64,000 bases of DNA, taken from positions 2,418,001 to 2,482,000 of the forward strand of contig NZ_CP121464.1 of NCBI RefSeq assembly GCF_029690045.1, written 5' to 3'. The stretch's first letter is position 1, and each line of letters opens with the position of its first letter. The position numbers and the translations under genes were made by a program. Below, in pieces: positions 35,098-44,458 of the stretch. The stretch comes from Janthinobacterium rivuli (GTDB lineage Bacteria; Pseudomonadota; Gammaproteobacteria; Burkholderiales; Burkholderiaceae_D). Below the pieces are notes generated by a model. It worked only from the letters and a program-made list of their open reading frames with translations, had not been told where the DNA came from and did not search any database.

Positions 35098-35632
35098 AGC
35101 GGATGCCTTTCCGGCCGCATTGGCCGGCACGGTGGCGCAGCTGCTGCCCGCGCTGGGGAGCAGCCACGCACACCCGCCATTTGCCGTTTGCCAGGATGGA
35201 CAGGTCTTGCTGATCCCGACGCGCACGTATTACGACCGCAAGCTGCTGCTGGCCTGCACGCAGCTGCCCGGCGACGCGGGCGTGCTCGCCCTGTGCCTGG
35301 GCACGCGCCACCATGACGGCCATGTGCGCGAAGCGTGTGTAAGGCAGCTCTTGCTGCAGGAGCGGGCGTGGACGGTGCCGTTCGTCGTGCACCTGTGCGG
35401 CGAATACGTGCTGGAGATCGTCGAGGCAATTGGCGCGCTGCTGCCGGCCTGGAATGCGCAGGCGCTGGCGCGCTACCTGCGGGAGAACCCCGCGTATGTG
35501 ACCACCCTGGAGCGGCGCGTCATCAGCTACTGGAACTGCTACTACCGCCGGCAGTATCCCGTGTGGGAAGACTATCCGGGATGCAGGGCCATGGCGGCCC
35601 TGCATGCCTTGCAGGCACTTACGCCTCGATAA
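35090..35632 (+). CDS. Hypothetical protein
   Basis: A 180-residue soluble protein beginning MAEADAFPAALAGTVAQLLP, with CTQLPGDAGVLALCLGTRHH, VHLCGEYVLEIVEAIGALLP and a C-terminal SYWNCYYRRQYPVWEDYPG. GCAAGGAAG lies upstream of the ATG at 35090. The aromatic-rich C-terminus (YWNCYY...YPVWEDYP) is the most distinctive part. Its 3' end overlaps the 3' end of dbpA by 14 bp, convergently. The function is unknown. Confidence 0.7.
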   Translation: MAEADAFPAALAGTVAQLLPALGSSHAHPPFAVCQDGQVLLIPTRTYYDRKLLLACTQLPGDAGVLALCLGTRHHDGHVREACVRQLLLQERAWTVPFVVHLCGEYVLEIVEAIGALLPAWNAQALARYLRENPAYVTTLERRVISYWNCYYRRQYPVWEDYPGCRAMAALHALQALTPR

Positions 35633-37046
35633 AGCGCATCTTGAAGCTGCGGCCCTTGATGTTGCCGAAGTCGCGGCCCAAGGTGTTGCCCGCGTTCAGG
35701 CGCTTGAATGCCGCCTCGGCCACCTTGCGGTCCAGCGCCACGTAGGTCATGAACTCGAACACGTTGATCTTGCCCACTTGCTCCTTGGTGAGGCCCGCGT
35801 CGCCCGTCAGCGCGCCCAGCAAGTCGCCCGGACGCAGCTTGTCCTTCTTGCCGCCCATGATGCACAGGGTGACCATCGGCGCCGGCAGCGCCTCCATTCC
35901 GTCATCTTCCGCCAGTTCCTTCAGGTCGTGCCATTCGGCGGCGCTGTTCTGGTATTGCTCGATCAGCTTGACCCATTTTTTCTCGTTTGGCGCGCACAGC
36001 GACAGGGCCAGGCCCTTCTTGCTACCGCGGCCCGTGCGGCCGATGCGGTGGATGTGCACTTCCGTGTCCTTCGACACGTCGACGTTGATCACGGCGCCCA
36101 GGTCGGAAATATCGAGGCCGCGCGCGGCGACGTCGGTGGCCACCAGCACGGAGCAGCTGCGGTTGGCGAACAGCACGAGGATTTCATCGCGCTCGCGCTG
36201 TTCCAGTTCGCCGTACAGGGCCAGTGCGGAAAAGCCTTGCTGGCGCAGTTCTTCGGCCAGTTCGCGGCAATGCACCTTGGTGTTACAGAAGGCCAGGGTC
36301 GATTCCGGCTTGAAGTGTTTCAACAGCTTGCCGACGGCGCCATTGCGCTCGTCGAAGCCGATTTCATAGAAGCGCTGTTCGATCTTGTCGTTGTCGTGCT
36401 GCGCCTCGACCGTCACTTCCAGCGGATTGACGAGGAACGACGCCGTGGCGCGGCGGATGTCTTCCGGATACGTGGCCGAGAACAGCAAGGTCTGGCGGCG
36501 TGCCGGGCAGGCGCTGACGATGCCGGCGATTTCCTCGTAAAAGCCCATGTCCGTCATGCGGTCCGCTTCATCGAGCACCAGGGTTTGCACGTGATTGAGG
36601 TTGATGGTGCCGCGGCCCAGGTGGTCGCGCAAACGGCCCGGCGTGCCGACGACGATGTGGGCGCCGTGTTCCAGGGAGGCGATTTGCGGGCGCATCGGCG
36701 CGCCGCCCGTCAGGGTCAGGATCTTGATGTTGCCGGCCGCGCGGGCCAGGCGGCGCAGCTCATTGGCCACCTGGTCGGCCAGTTCGCGCGTGGGGCACAG
36801 CACCAGTCCCTGCACGGCAAACCAGGTCGGATTGAGCTTGTGCAGAATGCCGATGCCGAAGGCGGCGGTCTTGCCGCTGCCCGTTTTCGCCTGGGCGATC
36901 AGGTCGCGGCCATCGAGCACCGCCGGCAGGCTTTGCGCCTGGATGGTGGTCATCTCGTGGTAGCCGAGCGAGTCCAGATTGGCCAAAAAGGCGGGCGTCA
37001 GCGGCAGGCTGGAAAAAGAAGTGGTAGTGGCAGTGGTGGTGTTCAT
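35619..37046 (-). CDS. dbpA: ATP-dependent 23S rRNA helicase DbpA
   Basis: A 475-residue DEAD-box helicase acting in 50S ribosome assembly at hairpin 92 of 23S rRNA. Motifs in order are AKTGSGKTAAFG (I), PTRELADQ (Ia), VVGTPGRL (Ib), VLDEADRM (II), FSATY (III), VATDVAARGLD (V) and HRIGRTGR (VI). The C-terminal RNA-binding domain MGGKKDKLRPGDLLGAL identifies DbpA. The Met at 37046 is used. The open frame extends to a GTG at 37082. No clear ribosome site is seen. Confidence 0.95.
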   Translation of the reverse strand: MNTTTATTTSFSSLPLTPAFLANLDSLGYHEMTTIQAQSLPAVLDGRDLIAQAKTGSGKTAAFGIGILHKLNPTWFAVQGLVLCPTRELADQVANELRRLARAAGNIKILTLTGGAPMRPQIASLEHGAHIVVGTPGRLRDHLGRGTINLNHVQTLVLDEADRMTDMGFYEEIAGIVSACPARRQTLLFSATYPEDIRRATASFLVNPLEVTVEAQHDNDKIEQRFYEIGFDERNGAVGKLLKHFKPESTLAFCNTKVHCRELAEELRQQGFSALALYGELEQRERDEILVLFANRSCSVLVATDVAARGLDISDLGAVINVDVSKDTEVHIHRIGRTGRGSKKGLALSLCAPNEKKWVKLIEQYQNSAAEWHDLKELAEDDGMEALPAPMVTLCIMGGKKDKLRPGDLLGALTGDAGLTKEQVGKINVFEFMTYVALDRKVAEAAFKRLNAGNTLGRDFGNIKGRSFKMRFIEA

Positions 37047-37155
37047 AAGGGCGGAGCCGGTAAAAAGCGGGTGGATGGGCACAGTCTACAGGCGTTCTAC
37101 GCCCTTGTGCGGATGGTGATGAAGCCGGCGGCAAACGGCCGCCCGCGTTGGGAAA

Positions 37156-37392
37156 TCAGGTATCGGGAGCCCAGATGGGCAAACCGGTGAGATCGAGTCC
37201 GGCGTCGCGCGTCCAGACGGGCAAGCCCGTGGCGTCGGTCGGCTCCAGCAATTCGAGCTGCACCTGCTTCAAAGCCACCTTGCGCGCGCGCGTGCGGCGC
37301 TGCGGCTCCGGCGCCGGCTCTTGGGCCTCGTGCGCTGGCGGCGGGCCGAAGCCGGGCAAGTCGATGGTGGCGTTGTCTTTTTTATCTCTCAT
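37156..37392 (-). CDS. Small hypothetical protein with repeated GLPxW motif
   Basis: A 78-residue protein with an acidic/Pro-rich start (DNATIDLPGFGPPP), a basic middle (QRRTRARKVALKQVQ) and a C-terminus with two copies of TGLPxW (TGLPVWTRDAGL, TGLPIWAPDT). AGAGG lies eight bases upstream of the ATG. No family is recognised. It is minus-strand, between dbpA and the phosphoesterase terminator. Confidence 0.55.
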   Translation of the reverse strand: MRDKKDNATIDLPGFGPPPAHEAQEPAPEPQRRTRARKVALKQVQLELLEPTDATGLPVWTRDAGLDLTGLPIWAPDT

Positions 37393-37479
37393 TTGCTAAC
37401 CTCTGTCCCTGGCCTGCGAAAACCAGGGGGCGGGCAAGGTGCTGCCCGCCTATGTCTATACGCTTTAACTTCATCCACA

Positions 37480-37509
37480 AAACAAAAGCCCGGCTACTGG
37501 AGTCGGGCT
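37480..37509 (-). terminator. Terminator of the phosphoesterase gene
   Basis: On the minus strand AGCCCG...CGGGCT (37487-37509) is followed by TTTTGTTTTG. Confidence 0.8.
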
Positions 37510-37597
37510 CATTGTTGGGACAACCTGCAGGAAAACTTGTCCTGCGGATTTAAGTGCGGCACGCAGTGTATCACAGGCGTGCCGCATTGTGGGTGGC

Positions 37598-39262
37598 TTA
37601 GCGGAAGCTGAGGGCGCCCGTCAGGTCGCCCGGCGGCAGCGCGCCGCGTGACGCAAAGGCGTCATTGCGCACTTTCAGGCCTTCGAGCAGCGGCAGGTCG
37701 TGCAGACGCGTGATCAGGCGCAGGATCGACGTCGTGTCATAAAAACTGTGGTCGACGGCGCCTTTCTTCGCGTACGGCGAGATGACGATGGCGGGAATGC
37801 GCGTGCCCGGACCCCAGCGGTCGCCTTTTGGCGGCGCCACGTGATCCCACCAGCCGCCGTTTTCATCGAACGTGATCACCACGATCATGTCTTTCCACTG
37901 CGGCGATTCCTTCAGATGCTGGATGACGTTGGCCACGTGCTGGTCGCCCGACTCGATATCCGAGTACCCGGCGTGCAGGTTCAGATTGCCCTGCGGCTTG
38001 TAGAAGGTCACGGCCGGCAGCTTGCCCGCCACGGCGGCGGCGAGGAATTTGTTCGAGATGGGGCTGTCGCCCGTGCCGCCGTCGCGCAGGTGTTCGGCGC
38101 GCGCGGCCGTGCCTGGGGCGAACTGCTTGAAGTAGTTCAGCGGCTGGTGGTGGAACTGGAAGTTCGGTTTGCTGCCGCCGCCCTTGTGGTCGAGCGCCGC
38201 TTGCCAGCCGCCGCCATACCACGCCCAGCTGACGCCCTTGCGCGACAGCAGGTCGCCGATGGTGTCATAGGTTTGCGGCGGCAGGGTATTCGCGTCCGCC
38301 GGGTCGGCATGCAGCGGGTCGCCGTCGAAGGCGGGGCGGATATAGCTCGGTTGATATGGCGGCGCCATGGTGTTGACGGCGTAGCCGTCCGGCGTGAGGG
38401 CGCCATCATTGACGTATTTCGGCTTGCCGTCCAGCGCGGAGGCGGGGCAGTCGGGCGAAATGGCCAGGCGCACGCCTTGCGGGCCGTCGGACAGCACGGC
38501 GATCTTTTTCTTCGCTGCCGTCTCGGAAGCATTGAAGTATTCGTTGGCGCGGCCCGTCACCAGGAACTGGTGGTTCATGTAGGAGCCGCCGAAGGCCGCC
38601 ATGAAGAAGTTGTCGCACAGGGTGTACTGCTCGGCGATCTGCCACAGGTTCAGGTTTTTCGACGTTTCGCCGTAGTGGCCCATCACCAGGCCGCCGCTGT
38701 CGGCCCACGCGGCAAAGCCGTCGTTCTTGCCGCCGTTGATCTGCATCTGGTTGTTATAGAAGCGGTGCACGAGGTCGCGCGTGATGATGCTCTCGGGCAG
38801 GGGCTTGCCGGCTGCGTCGCTCAATTTGTAGGGCGCGTTCGGCAGGCCGGAAATCTGCTCTTCCTTGATCAGATAATCGATGCCGCCGATATTTTGCTGG
38901 TTCGGCACGAGGCCGCCCCAGATCTTCGGCAGGGTGGCCAGCGGCTTGCCGTCGCGGTCCAGCTGCTGCGCCTGTTCGGCCGTGACGGCGGACAGGGGCG
39001 CGCTGGTGCCGGGGAAGTTGGCGAACAGGTTGTTGAAGCTGCGGTTTTCCAGGTAGATCACGACCACGTTCTTGACGTGCGCCTTGAGTTTCGCGTCGAG
39101 CGAACCCTTGGCGATGGTCTTTTTTGCTGGCGCGGCGTCGGCCAGCGCTGGCAGGCTGGCGGCCAGGCCGACTGCGGAAGCGGCCTGGAAAATGCGCCGG
39201 CGCGAGGGATTGGCGGGTTGGTCGGCCGGATCGGCTGGCAGGGCGGGGGCGAGGTCCTTCAC
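37598..39262 (-). CDS. Tat-exported acid phosphatase/phosphoesterase
   Basis: A 554-residue protein of the phosphoesterase family (phospholipase C / AcpA acid phosphatase). The N-terminus has a twin-arginine signal (SRRRIFQAASAVGLAASLPA). Active-site motifs are VVIYLENRSFNNLFANFPG (Glu-Asn nucleophile region), GGSYMNHQFLVTGR, and VVITFDENGGWWDHVAPP with metal-binding Asp/Glu/Asp/His. The chosen start is the GTG at 39260-39262, which has AAGGAG five bases upstream. The longer ATG-led frame lacks a site. Phosphatase rather than phospholipase C is favoured by length, but substrate is inferred. Confidence 0.88.
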   Translation of the reverse strand: MKDLAPALPADPADQPANPSRRRIFQAASAVGLAASLPALADAAPAKKTIAKGSLDAKLKAHVKNVVVIYLENRSFNNLFANFPGTSAPLSAVTAEQAQQLDRDGKPLATLPKIWGGLVPNQQNIGGIDYLIKEEQISGLPNAPYKLSDAAGKPLPESIITRDLVHRFYNNQMQINGGKNDGFAAWADSGGLVMGHYGETSKNLNLWQIAEQYTLCDNFFMAAFGGSYMNHQFLVTGRANEYFNASETAAKKKIAVLSDGPQGVRLAISPDCPASALDGKPKYVNDGALTPDGYAVNTMAPPYQPSYIRPAFDGDPLHADPADANTLPPQTYDTIGDLLSRKGVSWAWYGGGWQAALDHKGGGSKPNFQFHHQPLNYFKQFAPGTAARAEHLRDGGTGDSPISNKFLAAAVAGKLPAVTFYKPQGNLNLHAGYSDIESGDQHVANVIQHLKESPQWKDMIVVITFDENGGWWDHVAPPKGDRWGPGTRIPAIVISPYAKKGAVDHSFYDTTSILRLITRLHDLPLLEGLKVRNDAFASRGALPPGDLTGALSFR

Positions 39263-39378
39263 ACATTCTCCTTGGGTGTCTCTATGGGCACGGGCGTTGA
39301 CGGGAATGGCCGGCAACGCCCGTGAAGCGGGAAAATTGTATCACCGGCCCTGCGCCAATGTGAAATATTCAGCCCGGC

Positions 39379-41874
39379 CTAGAATTGATAGCGCACGCTT
39401 AATGCCACCTTGCGCGCCGGGCCATACATGCCCGAGTACCACCAGTCCGAGATCGAGGCCGTGTACTGCTTGTCGAACAGGTTGGACACGTTGACGGTGG
39501 CCGACAGCTTGTCGTTGACGTCGTAGCGCGCCATCAGGCTGGCCACCGAGTAGGCCTTCTGTTCCCAGTGCAGGGTACTCTTGATCTGCCATGCGTCGAT
39601 GTCGGAATACACGCGGCTCTGCCAGTTCATGCCGCCGCCCACCGTCAGGCGATGCAGCTCGCCGGGCAGGCGGTAAGTGGTCCACAGTTTCACCAGGTGG
39701 CGCGGGAAGGTGCCCAGGATGGCCTTGCCTTCATTGTTTTCCGTCTGGCTGTACGACCACGAGGCCGAGATGTTCCAGTCCGGCGTCAGGGCGCCCGTCG
39801 CTTCCAGGTCCACGCCCTGGGTTTTGGCGCCCTTGATGGCGCGGCTGGCGAAATTTTGGGTGCCAGGCACGTAGTAACCTGGATCCGACTCGGCCAGGTT
39901 GTTCTGGCGGATCTGGTACAGCGCGGCGGCCGTGTTCAGGCGCCCATCGAGCCAGCCGCTCTTGACGCCCGCTTCCAGGGTCTTGCCTTCGCGCGGCGCC
40001 AGCAGCTGGCCATAGCGGTCCTGCGATGCTTGCGGCTGATGGATGGTGGAGTAGCTGGCGTAGGCGCTGTGCGTGCCGTCGATGTCGAACACCAGGCCGC
40101 CATACGGCGTGACGACGCGGCTTTCCGAGGCTGGCGCCGCGTTGTAATAGGACTCGGCAGGCGTGTTCGAGATGTAATTTTCGTCGTAGCGCAGCACTTT
40201 TGCCCCGGCGATCAATTTCAGGCGCTCGGAGAGATGGAGGCGCGTGGCGGCATACACGCTGGCCTGGCGGCGCGTGCTGTCGTTGGTGCCATAGGTGCCG
40301 CCAAACACGGGCGTCGCCGTGCGATTCCAGCGGTACAGGTTGGCGGGCGTGCGCTCGATGCTTTTGTCGAAACGGGCATCCGTCGTGCTTTGAAATTCGC
40401 TGTAATCCATGCCCAGCACCAGTTCGTGCTGGCGGCCGAATGCGCTGAACGGTCCGCGCACATTGACATCCACGCTGTTGATCTGGAGCTGGTAGTCGCG
40501 GTAGTCGGCGTTCAAGCGCAGGCCATCGCCCGTGGCCTGGTCGGGCAAGCCGCCACTGACGCTCAGGTAGACGGCGCGCTCTTCCTGCGACGACTGCACG
40601 CGGTTGGCCGATATTTTCAGCTTCCAGTCGTTTGCCAGCGCGTGTTCCACAGTGGCGAAGAGGTCGGTCGAATTGGTGTCGAAGCGGTTCGATTTGGCCG
40701 CCGGGCTGAACGAGCGGGGCAGGTCCGTCATGGCGCCATTGCTGTAGAACAGGGGGAAGCCCAGGTAGGACAACGATCCATTCGTGCGCTTGCGCTGGTG
40801 CGTGACGCCAGCCGTCAGCTTCGTGTCGGCGGACAGATCCGCCTCGACCACGCCGTAGACCACTTTCTTGTCGCGGTTGTAGCCGTCGACGATGCTGTCG
40901 CCTTCCTCGTACACCGTCACCAGGCGGCCGCGCACGGTGCCTGCCTCGTTCAGCGGACCCGCGATGTCGGCCATGGCGCGCCGCTCATCGTGGGAACCCA
41001 GCTCGCCTTCGACGGACGCCTGGAACTGCGCCGTCGGCTTCTTGCGCACCATGTTGATGGCGCCCGAGGCATCGCCCGCACCCGTCATCAGGCCCGAGGC
41101 GCCGCGCAGCACTTCGATGCGGTCGTATAGCGCCATGTCGGCCAGGCTTTGCGACGGTATCGCATTGAGGCCCATGGTTTCCGAGTGCGTGCTGACGCCG
41201 TCGAGCTGGTAATTGCTGATCGAATAGCCGCGCGAAGTAAAGCCCGTGCGTTCGCTGCCCAGCGAATACAGGGTGATGCCCGGCGTTTGCGCCATCACTT
41301 GCGCAATCGTGCTCAAGCCCTGATCCTGCATGCGCTGCTGCGTGATGACGCTGACCGATTGCGGCGTTTCCTTCACGGACAGGCCCAGCGGCGTGGCCGT
41401 GGCGATCGGCAGGGTGGAGACATACGCGCCCGAGCCTTCCGTCGCATCCTGCTGCGCCTTGACCGACACTTCCGGCATCATCGACAGCGCTTCGCCACCG
41501 GCCGCCGCATCGGCCGGACGCAGGACAAAGCTGCCATTGGCGCTGCGCTCGGCCTTCAGGCCCGTGCCGCGCAGCACGCCGTTCAGGGCGGCCAGCACGT
41601 CGTGGCGGCCGCTCAAGCCGGCCGACGTCTTGCCGCGCGTCTGTTCCGGCGTGAAGCTGAGAATGACCCGCGACTGGCTGGCGACCTGGCGCAGCGCCGC
41701 TGCCAGGTCGCCGGCCGGCACCTGGAAATCCTGACTGGTGGCTGGCGCTGTGGCGCTTTCCTGCGCCAGGGCTGGCGCCTGGGCGTTCAGCAGCAGGGCC
41801 GAACCGATGAAGACGAGTTGAATGGCATGCGCCATGCGCTTGATGCGCGGCTTGGAATGAATGGCAAGAGACAT
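39379..41874 (-). CDS. TonB-dependent siderophore receptor with signalling domain
   Basis: An 831-residue outer-membrane receptor. A signal peptide ends near ALAQ. Next come the secretin/TonB N-terminal signalling domain (FQVPAGDLAAALRQVASQS), a plug domain (ETPQSVSVITQQRMQDQG, DRIEVLRGASGLMTGAGDAS) and a 22-strand barrel ending in RYQF. The signalling domain marks it as a transducer like FpvA/FecA that talks to a FecR anti-sigma factor. fecR and fecI lie immediately upstream in the same direction. The ligand is probably a ferric siderophore. Confidence 0.95.
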   Translation of the reverse strand: MSLAIHSKPRIKRMAHAIQLVFIGSALLLNAQAPALAQESATAPATSQDFQVPAGDLAAALRQVASQSRVILSFTPEQTRGKTSAGLSGRHDVLAALNGVLRGTGLKAERSANGSFVLRPADAAAGGEALSMMPEVSVKAQQDATEGSGAYVSTLPIATATPLGLSVKETPQSVSVITQQRMQDQGLSTIAQVMAQTPGITLYSLGSERTGFTSRGYSISNYQLDGVSTHSETMGLNAIPSQSLADMALYDRIEVLRGASGLMTGAGDASGAINMVRKKPTAQFQASVEGELGSHDERRAMADIAGPLNEAGTVRGRLVTVYEEGDSIVDGYNRDKKVVYGVVEADLSADTKLTAGVTHQRKRTNGSLSYLGFPLFYSNGAMTDLPRSFSPAAKSNRFDTNSTDLFATVEHALANDWKLKISANRVQSSQEERAVYLSVSGGLPDQATGDGLRLNADYRDYQLQINSVDVNVRGPFSAFGRQHELVLGMDYSEFQSTTDARFDKSIERTPANLYRWNRTATPVFGGTYGTNDSTRRQASVYAATRLHLSERLKLIAGAKVLRYDENYISNTPAESYYNAAPASESRVVTPYGGLVFDIDGTHSAYASYSTIHQPQASQDRYGQLLAPREGKTLEAGVKSGWLDGRLNTAAALYQIRQNNLAESDPGYYVPGTQNFASRAIKGAKTQGVDLEATGALTPDWNISASWSYSQTENNEGKAILGTFPRHLVKLWTTYRLPGELHRLTVGGGMNWQSRVYSDIDAWQIKSTLHWEQKAYSVASLMARYDVNDKLSATVNVSNLFDKQYTASISDWWYSGMYGPARKVALSVRYQF

Positions 41875-41975
41875 GGTTACCTTGTGGTGTAGTCGTCAAA
41901 AAGAACGTTGCCTACACAGGTCACGCGAGAAACGAAAGCGGGTACTTTTTTTTGCGCCGGCGTCAAAATATATTT

Positions 41976-42986
41976 TCAGCGCGGCTGGCGCGCCTCGACC
42001 TGCACCCAGTAGCGCGTGCGCAGGCGCACGTCCACCGGCAGGGAATCGGGCAGCGACAGCAGCACGGCGTCCAGGTCGGCCAGCGGGAAGACGCCGGAGA
42101 TGCGCAGGCCGGCGACGGCGTCGTCGCAGCCCAGCAAGCCGTGGCGGTAGCGGCTCAGTTCATGCAGGAAGTCGCGCAGCGGCATGGCGTCGGCCAGCAG
42201 CAAACCCTGGCGCCAGGCCCAGATGTCGGGCGAGACGGCGTGCGCGGGCAGGGCATCGTGCGCCGTCATGCCGCCGCCCTGGCCCGCGCGGATCAGCGGA
42301 CTGGCGTCGCCATGGCGCGGCATCAGCCGGACGGCGCCTTCCTCGACGGCGACCAGCGTGCTGCCTTCGGTCTGGCGCACCGAGTAGCGCGTGCCCAGCG
42401 CCTGCGCCTGGCCTTGCGCCGTTTCGACGAGGAAGGGGCGGTAAGGGCGGCCCGTTTCGTGGGCCGTGGCGATGAAGACTTCGCCCTGCACCAGTTGCAG
42501 CAGGCGCCGCGTGCCCGTGTAGCGGATGTTGACGGCGCTGCCGCTGTTCAGGTGCAGACGGCTGCCGTCGGGCAGGGGCAGCTCGCGGCGTTCGCCCACG
42601 CCCGTGGACAGGTCGGCCAGCGCGGCGCGGGCAAGGACGGGCGCATAGTCCGAACGCGCGCCGAACCAGCCCGTGAGGCCGATGGTGGCTGTCCACGCCA
42701 GCAACTGCAGGCTGCGGCGGCGCGAGATGGTCGAGGCAGGACGGGAGCGCTGTGTCAACGCCGTGCGGCTGGCCTGCGCATCGAGTTCGCGCAAGCCGCC
42801 GCTGGCGCTTTCGATGTGTTTCCACGCCCGCTCATGGTCGGGGTGCGCCTGGCGCCACTCGTGCCAGGCCGCTTTTTCCGCCGGCGTCGTTGCGCCGCTC
42901 ATCAGGGTGGCCAGCCATTCGGCCGCCTGCATGGCGATGGCCAGGTCGATGGGCTGGCCCTGTGCGTAGACGGTGGCGCCGCGCAT
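41976..42986 (-). CDS. FecR-type anti-sigma/sigma regulator
   Basis: A 336-residue inner-membrane protein. An N-terminal DUF4880 domain (AMQAAEWLATLMSGATTPAE, WRQAHPDHERAW) binds the sigma factor, then one TM segment near SLQLLAWTATIGLTGWFGA. The periplasmic FecR domain has GERRELPLPDGSRLHLNSGS and the C-terminal ISGVFPLADLDAVLLSLP. The ATG at 42986 is two bases after the fecI stop. A longer start at 43016 would overlap fecI. It relays receptor occupancy to FecI. Confidence 0.92.
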   Translation of the reverse strand: MRGATVYAQGQPIDLAIAMQAAEWLATLMSGATTPAEKAAWHEWRQAHPDHERAWKHIESASGGLRELDAQASRTALTQRSRPASTISRRRSLQLLAWTATIGLTGWFGARSDYAPVLARAALADLSTGVGERRELPLPDGSRLHLNSGSAVNIRYTGTRRLLQLVQGEVFIATAHETGRPYRPFLVETAQGQAQALGTRYSVRQTEGSTLVAVEEGAVRLMPRHGDASPLIRAGQGGGMTAHDALPAHAVSPDIWAWRQGLLLADAMPLRDFLHELSRYRHGLLGCDDAVAGLRISGVFPLADLDAVLLSLPDSLPVDVRLRTRYWVQVEARQPR

Positions 42987-42987
42987 G

Positions 42988-43506
42988 TCAGGATGCGGCA
43001 AAATCGGGCACGGCAAAAAAGCACAGCAGATTGGCCTTGCTCAGGTATTTTTTGACGGAATGCGTGGTGGTGCCCAGTTCGGCGGCGATCTCGGCATAGG
43101 TCATGCCGTCCAGGTGGGCCAGCAGGAAAGCGGCCCTGGCCTTGGCGGACAACTGCTCCAGCGCGCGGTCGACCAGCTGCAGCGATTCGAGCAGGAGGGA
43201 CATCGCTTCCGGCGACGGCGTGCACGCTTGCGGCTGATGCAGCAGGGCGTCGAGGTAGGCCCGTTCGAGCGCTTCGCGCCGGCAGTGGTTGGCCAGCAGG
43301 CGCTTGGCGATGGTGGCCAGGAAGGGGCGCGGCTGCGCGATCCCGGCGCTGCTGCGCGCGACGAAAATCTTGATGAAGGTATCTTGCGCCAGGTCGCCGG
43401 CCAGCCCCGCATCGTGCAGGCGGCGCTTCAGCCAGTGCAGCAGCCAGGAATGGTGCTCGGCATACAGGGCCTGGAAATCGGACGACGGGGAAGGGGCGGA
43501 CAACAT
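42988..43506 (-). CDS. FecI-type ECF sigma factor
   Basis: A 172-residue extracytoplasmic-function sigma factor. The sigma2 region is LYAEHHSWLLHWLKRRLHD with AGDLAQDTFIKIFV. The sigma4 helix-turn-helix is MTYAEIAAELGTTTHSVKKY. It is followed by fecR and the receptor gene, the standard iron-signalling trio. A Fur-like palindrome 27 bp upstream of the start predicts repression in iron-rich conditions. Confidence 0.94.
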   Translation of the reverse strand: MLSAPSPSSDFQALYAEHHSWLLHWLKRRLHDAGLAGDLAQDTFIKIFVARSSAGIAQPRPFLATIAKRLLANHCRREALERAYLDALLHQPQACTPSPEAMSLLLESLQLVDRALEQLSAKARAAFLLAHLDGMTYAEIAAELGTTTHSVKKYLSKANLLCFFAVPDFAAS

Positions 43507-43532
43507 GGCGGGTGGAATGCGGCTTAATCTAA

Positions 43533-43549
43533 ATGAGAATTGTTCTCAT
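43533..43549. promoter_or_regulatory. Fur-box-like palindrome upstream of fecI
   Basis: ATGAGAA-TTG-TTCTCAT, a perfect 7-3-7 inverted repeat that matches the core TGAGAAT...ATTCTCA pattern of proteobacterial Fur sites, just upstream of the ECF sigma gene. Confidence 0.8.
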
Positions 43550-43727
43550 AATAGCGCAGCGGCGCGCGCCAGGCAATCAGGAAAACGCGGCGTTGCTGAA
43601 ATGCGACTGCATGCCCGGCTCGTGTGCAGTGCCGGATTTGCGCCTGCGCACGGCAGATGTAAAAGTTTCCTTGGCGCAAGCTTTCATGTGAGAAAATGCG
43701 GCTTGTCGATGTGGTGCGGAGCGAAAA

Positions 43728-44390
43728 ATGATGTGGATGGTTGGCGGTGCCCTGGTTCTCCTGGTCGCCAGATTCTTATGGTTGGCCTTTTTTCACCGGG
43801 TCAACGCGATGTCGCGCCAGGCGGAACTGATGAACTGGCTCGACATCGGCCGGGTGTCGAATCCCGATGGCGGCAAGGATATCCTGTTGGCGCGAAACGA
43901 GCGCGGCGCCCGGATCGACTGGCGCACGGGCGAAGTCTGGCTGATGAATCCCAAGGTGGCCGAGCCGTTTGCCGATTTTCTCGCCGTCGAGCGCTGGCTG
44001 ACTATGCGCGACATGCCGACGGCGGACAAGCCGGCCGCAGCCGCGCCTGCGCCAGCGGAACCCGAAGCGGCGCCTGAACCCGGCCCCGTGCGCGACACCT
44101 TGCCGGCCTTCCAGCAAAAGGTCGACGCTTGCCTTGCCAAGGCCGAGGGCGGCCAGGAGTTGCTGGAAACCAAACAGGCGTTCGAGGCGGGCAGCGAGCC
44201 CTATCTTGAAGCGTCGACGGAATTGAGCAAGACGGCGCTGGAGCTGGAAGTGTCGCCGGCGATGGTGGCCACGTTCCATATCAGCGCCTTTGCCGCGCTG
44301 GCCGAAACGGCGGGCGCCGACAAGCTGGAACGGGTGGCGGCCAGCCTGCATGCGGCGGCCAGGCAGATCAGGGCCAGCGTCGCCGCATAA
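43728..44390 (+). CDS. Membrane-anchored protein of unknown function
   Basis: A 220-residue protein with an N-terminal TM segment (MVGGALVLLVARFLWLAFF). A conserved-looking block WLDIGRVSNPDGGKDILLAR and RGARIDWRTGEVWLMNPKVA follows, then an Ala/Pro/Glu linker (about residues 105-130) and a C-terminal helical region. The segment starting DWRTGEVWLMNPK may be a small beta domain. No family is recognised. The start may be 43728 or the next codon. It ends just before a bidirectional terminator. Confidence 0.68.
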   Translation: MMWMVGGALVLLVARFLWLAFFHRVNAMSRQAELMNWLDIGRVSNPDGGKDILLARNERGARIDWRTGEVWLMNPKVAEPFADFLAVERWLTMRDMPTADKPAAAAPAPAEPEAAPEPGPVRDTLPAFQQKVDACLAKAEGGQELLETKQAFEAGSEPYLEASTELSKTALELEVSPAMVATFHISAFAALAETAGADKLERVAASLHAAARQIRASVAA

Positions 44391-44413
44391 AAGTACTGGC
44401 CCGGCCTGAAATG

Positions 44414-44452
44414 AAAAAACCGCTGAATCCCTTGCAGGAGTCAGCGGTTTTT
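44414..44452 (-). terminator. Bidirectional terminator next to tRNA-fMet copy 1
   Basis: AAAAACCGCTGA and TCAGCGGTTTTT are perfect arms around a 14-nt loop. It ends the minus-strand tRNA and, on the plus strand, the gene ending at 44390. Confidence 0.9.
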
Positions 44453-44458
44453 ATGTAT

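Noticed and set aside
35604..37190. 528-codon plus-strand frame opposite dbpA
   Set aside because: Shadow of a complete DEAD-box helicase, with no motif of its own.
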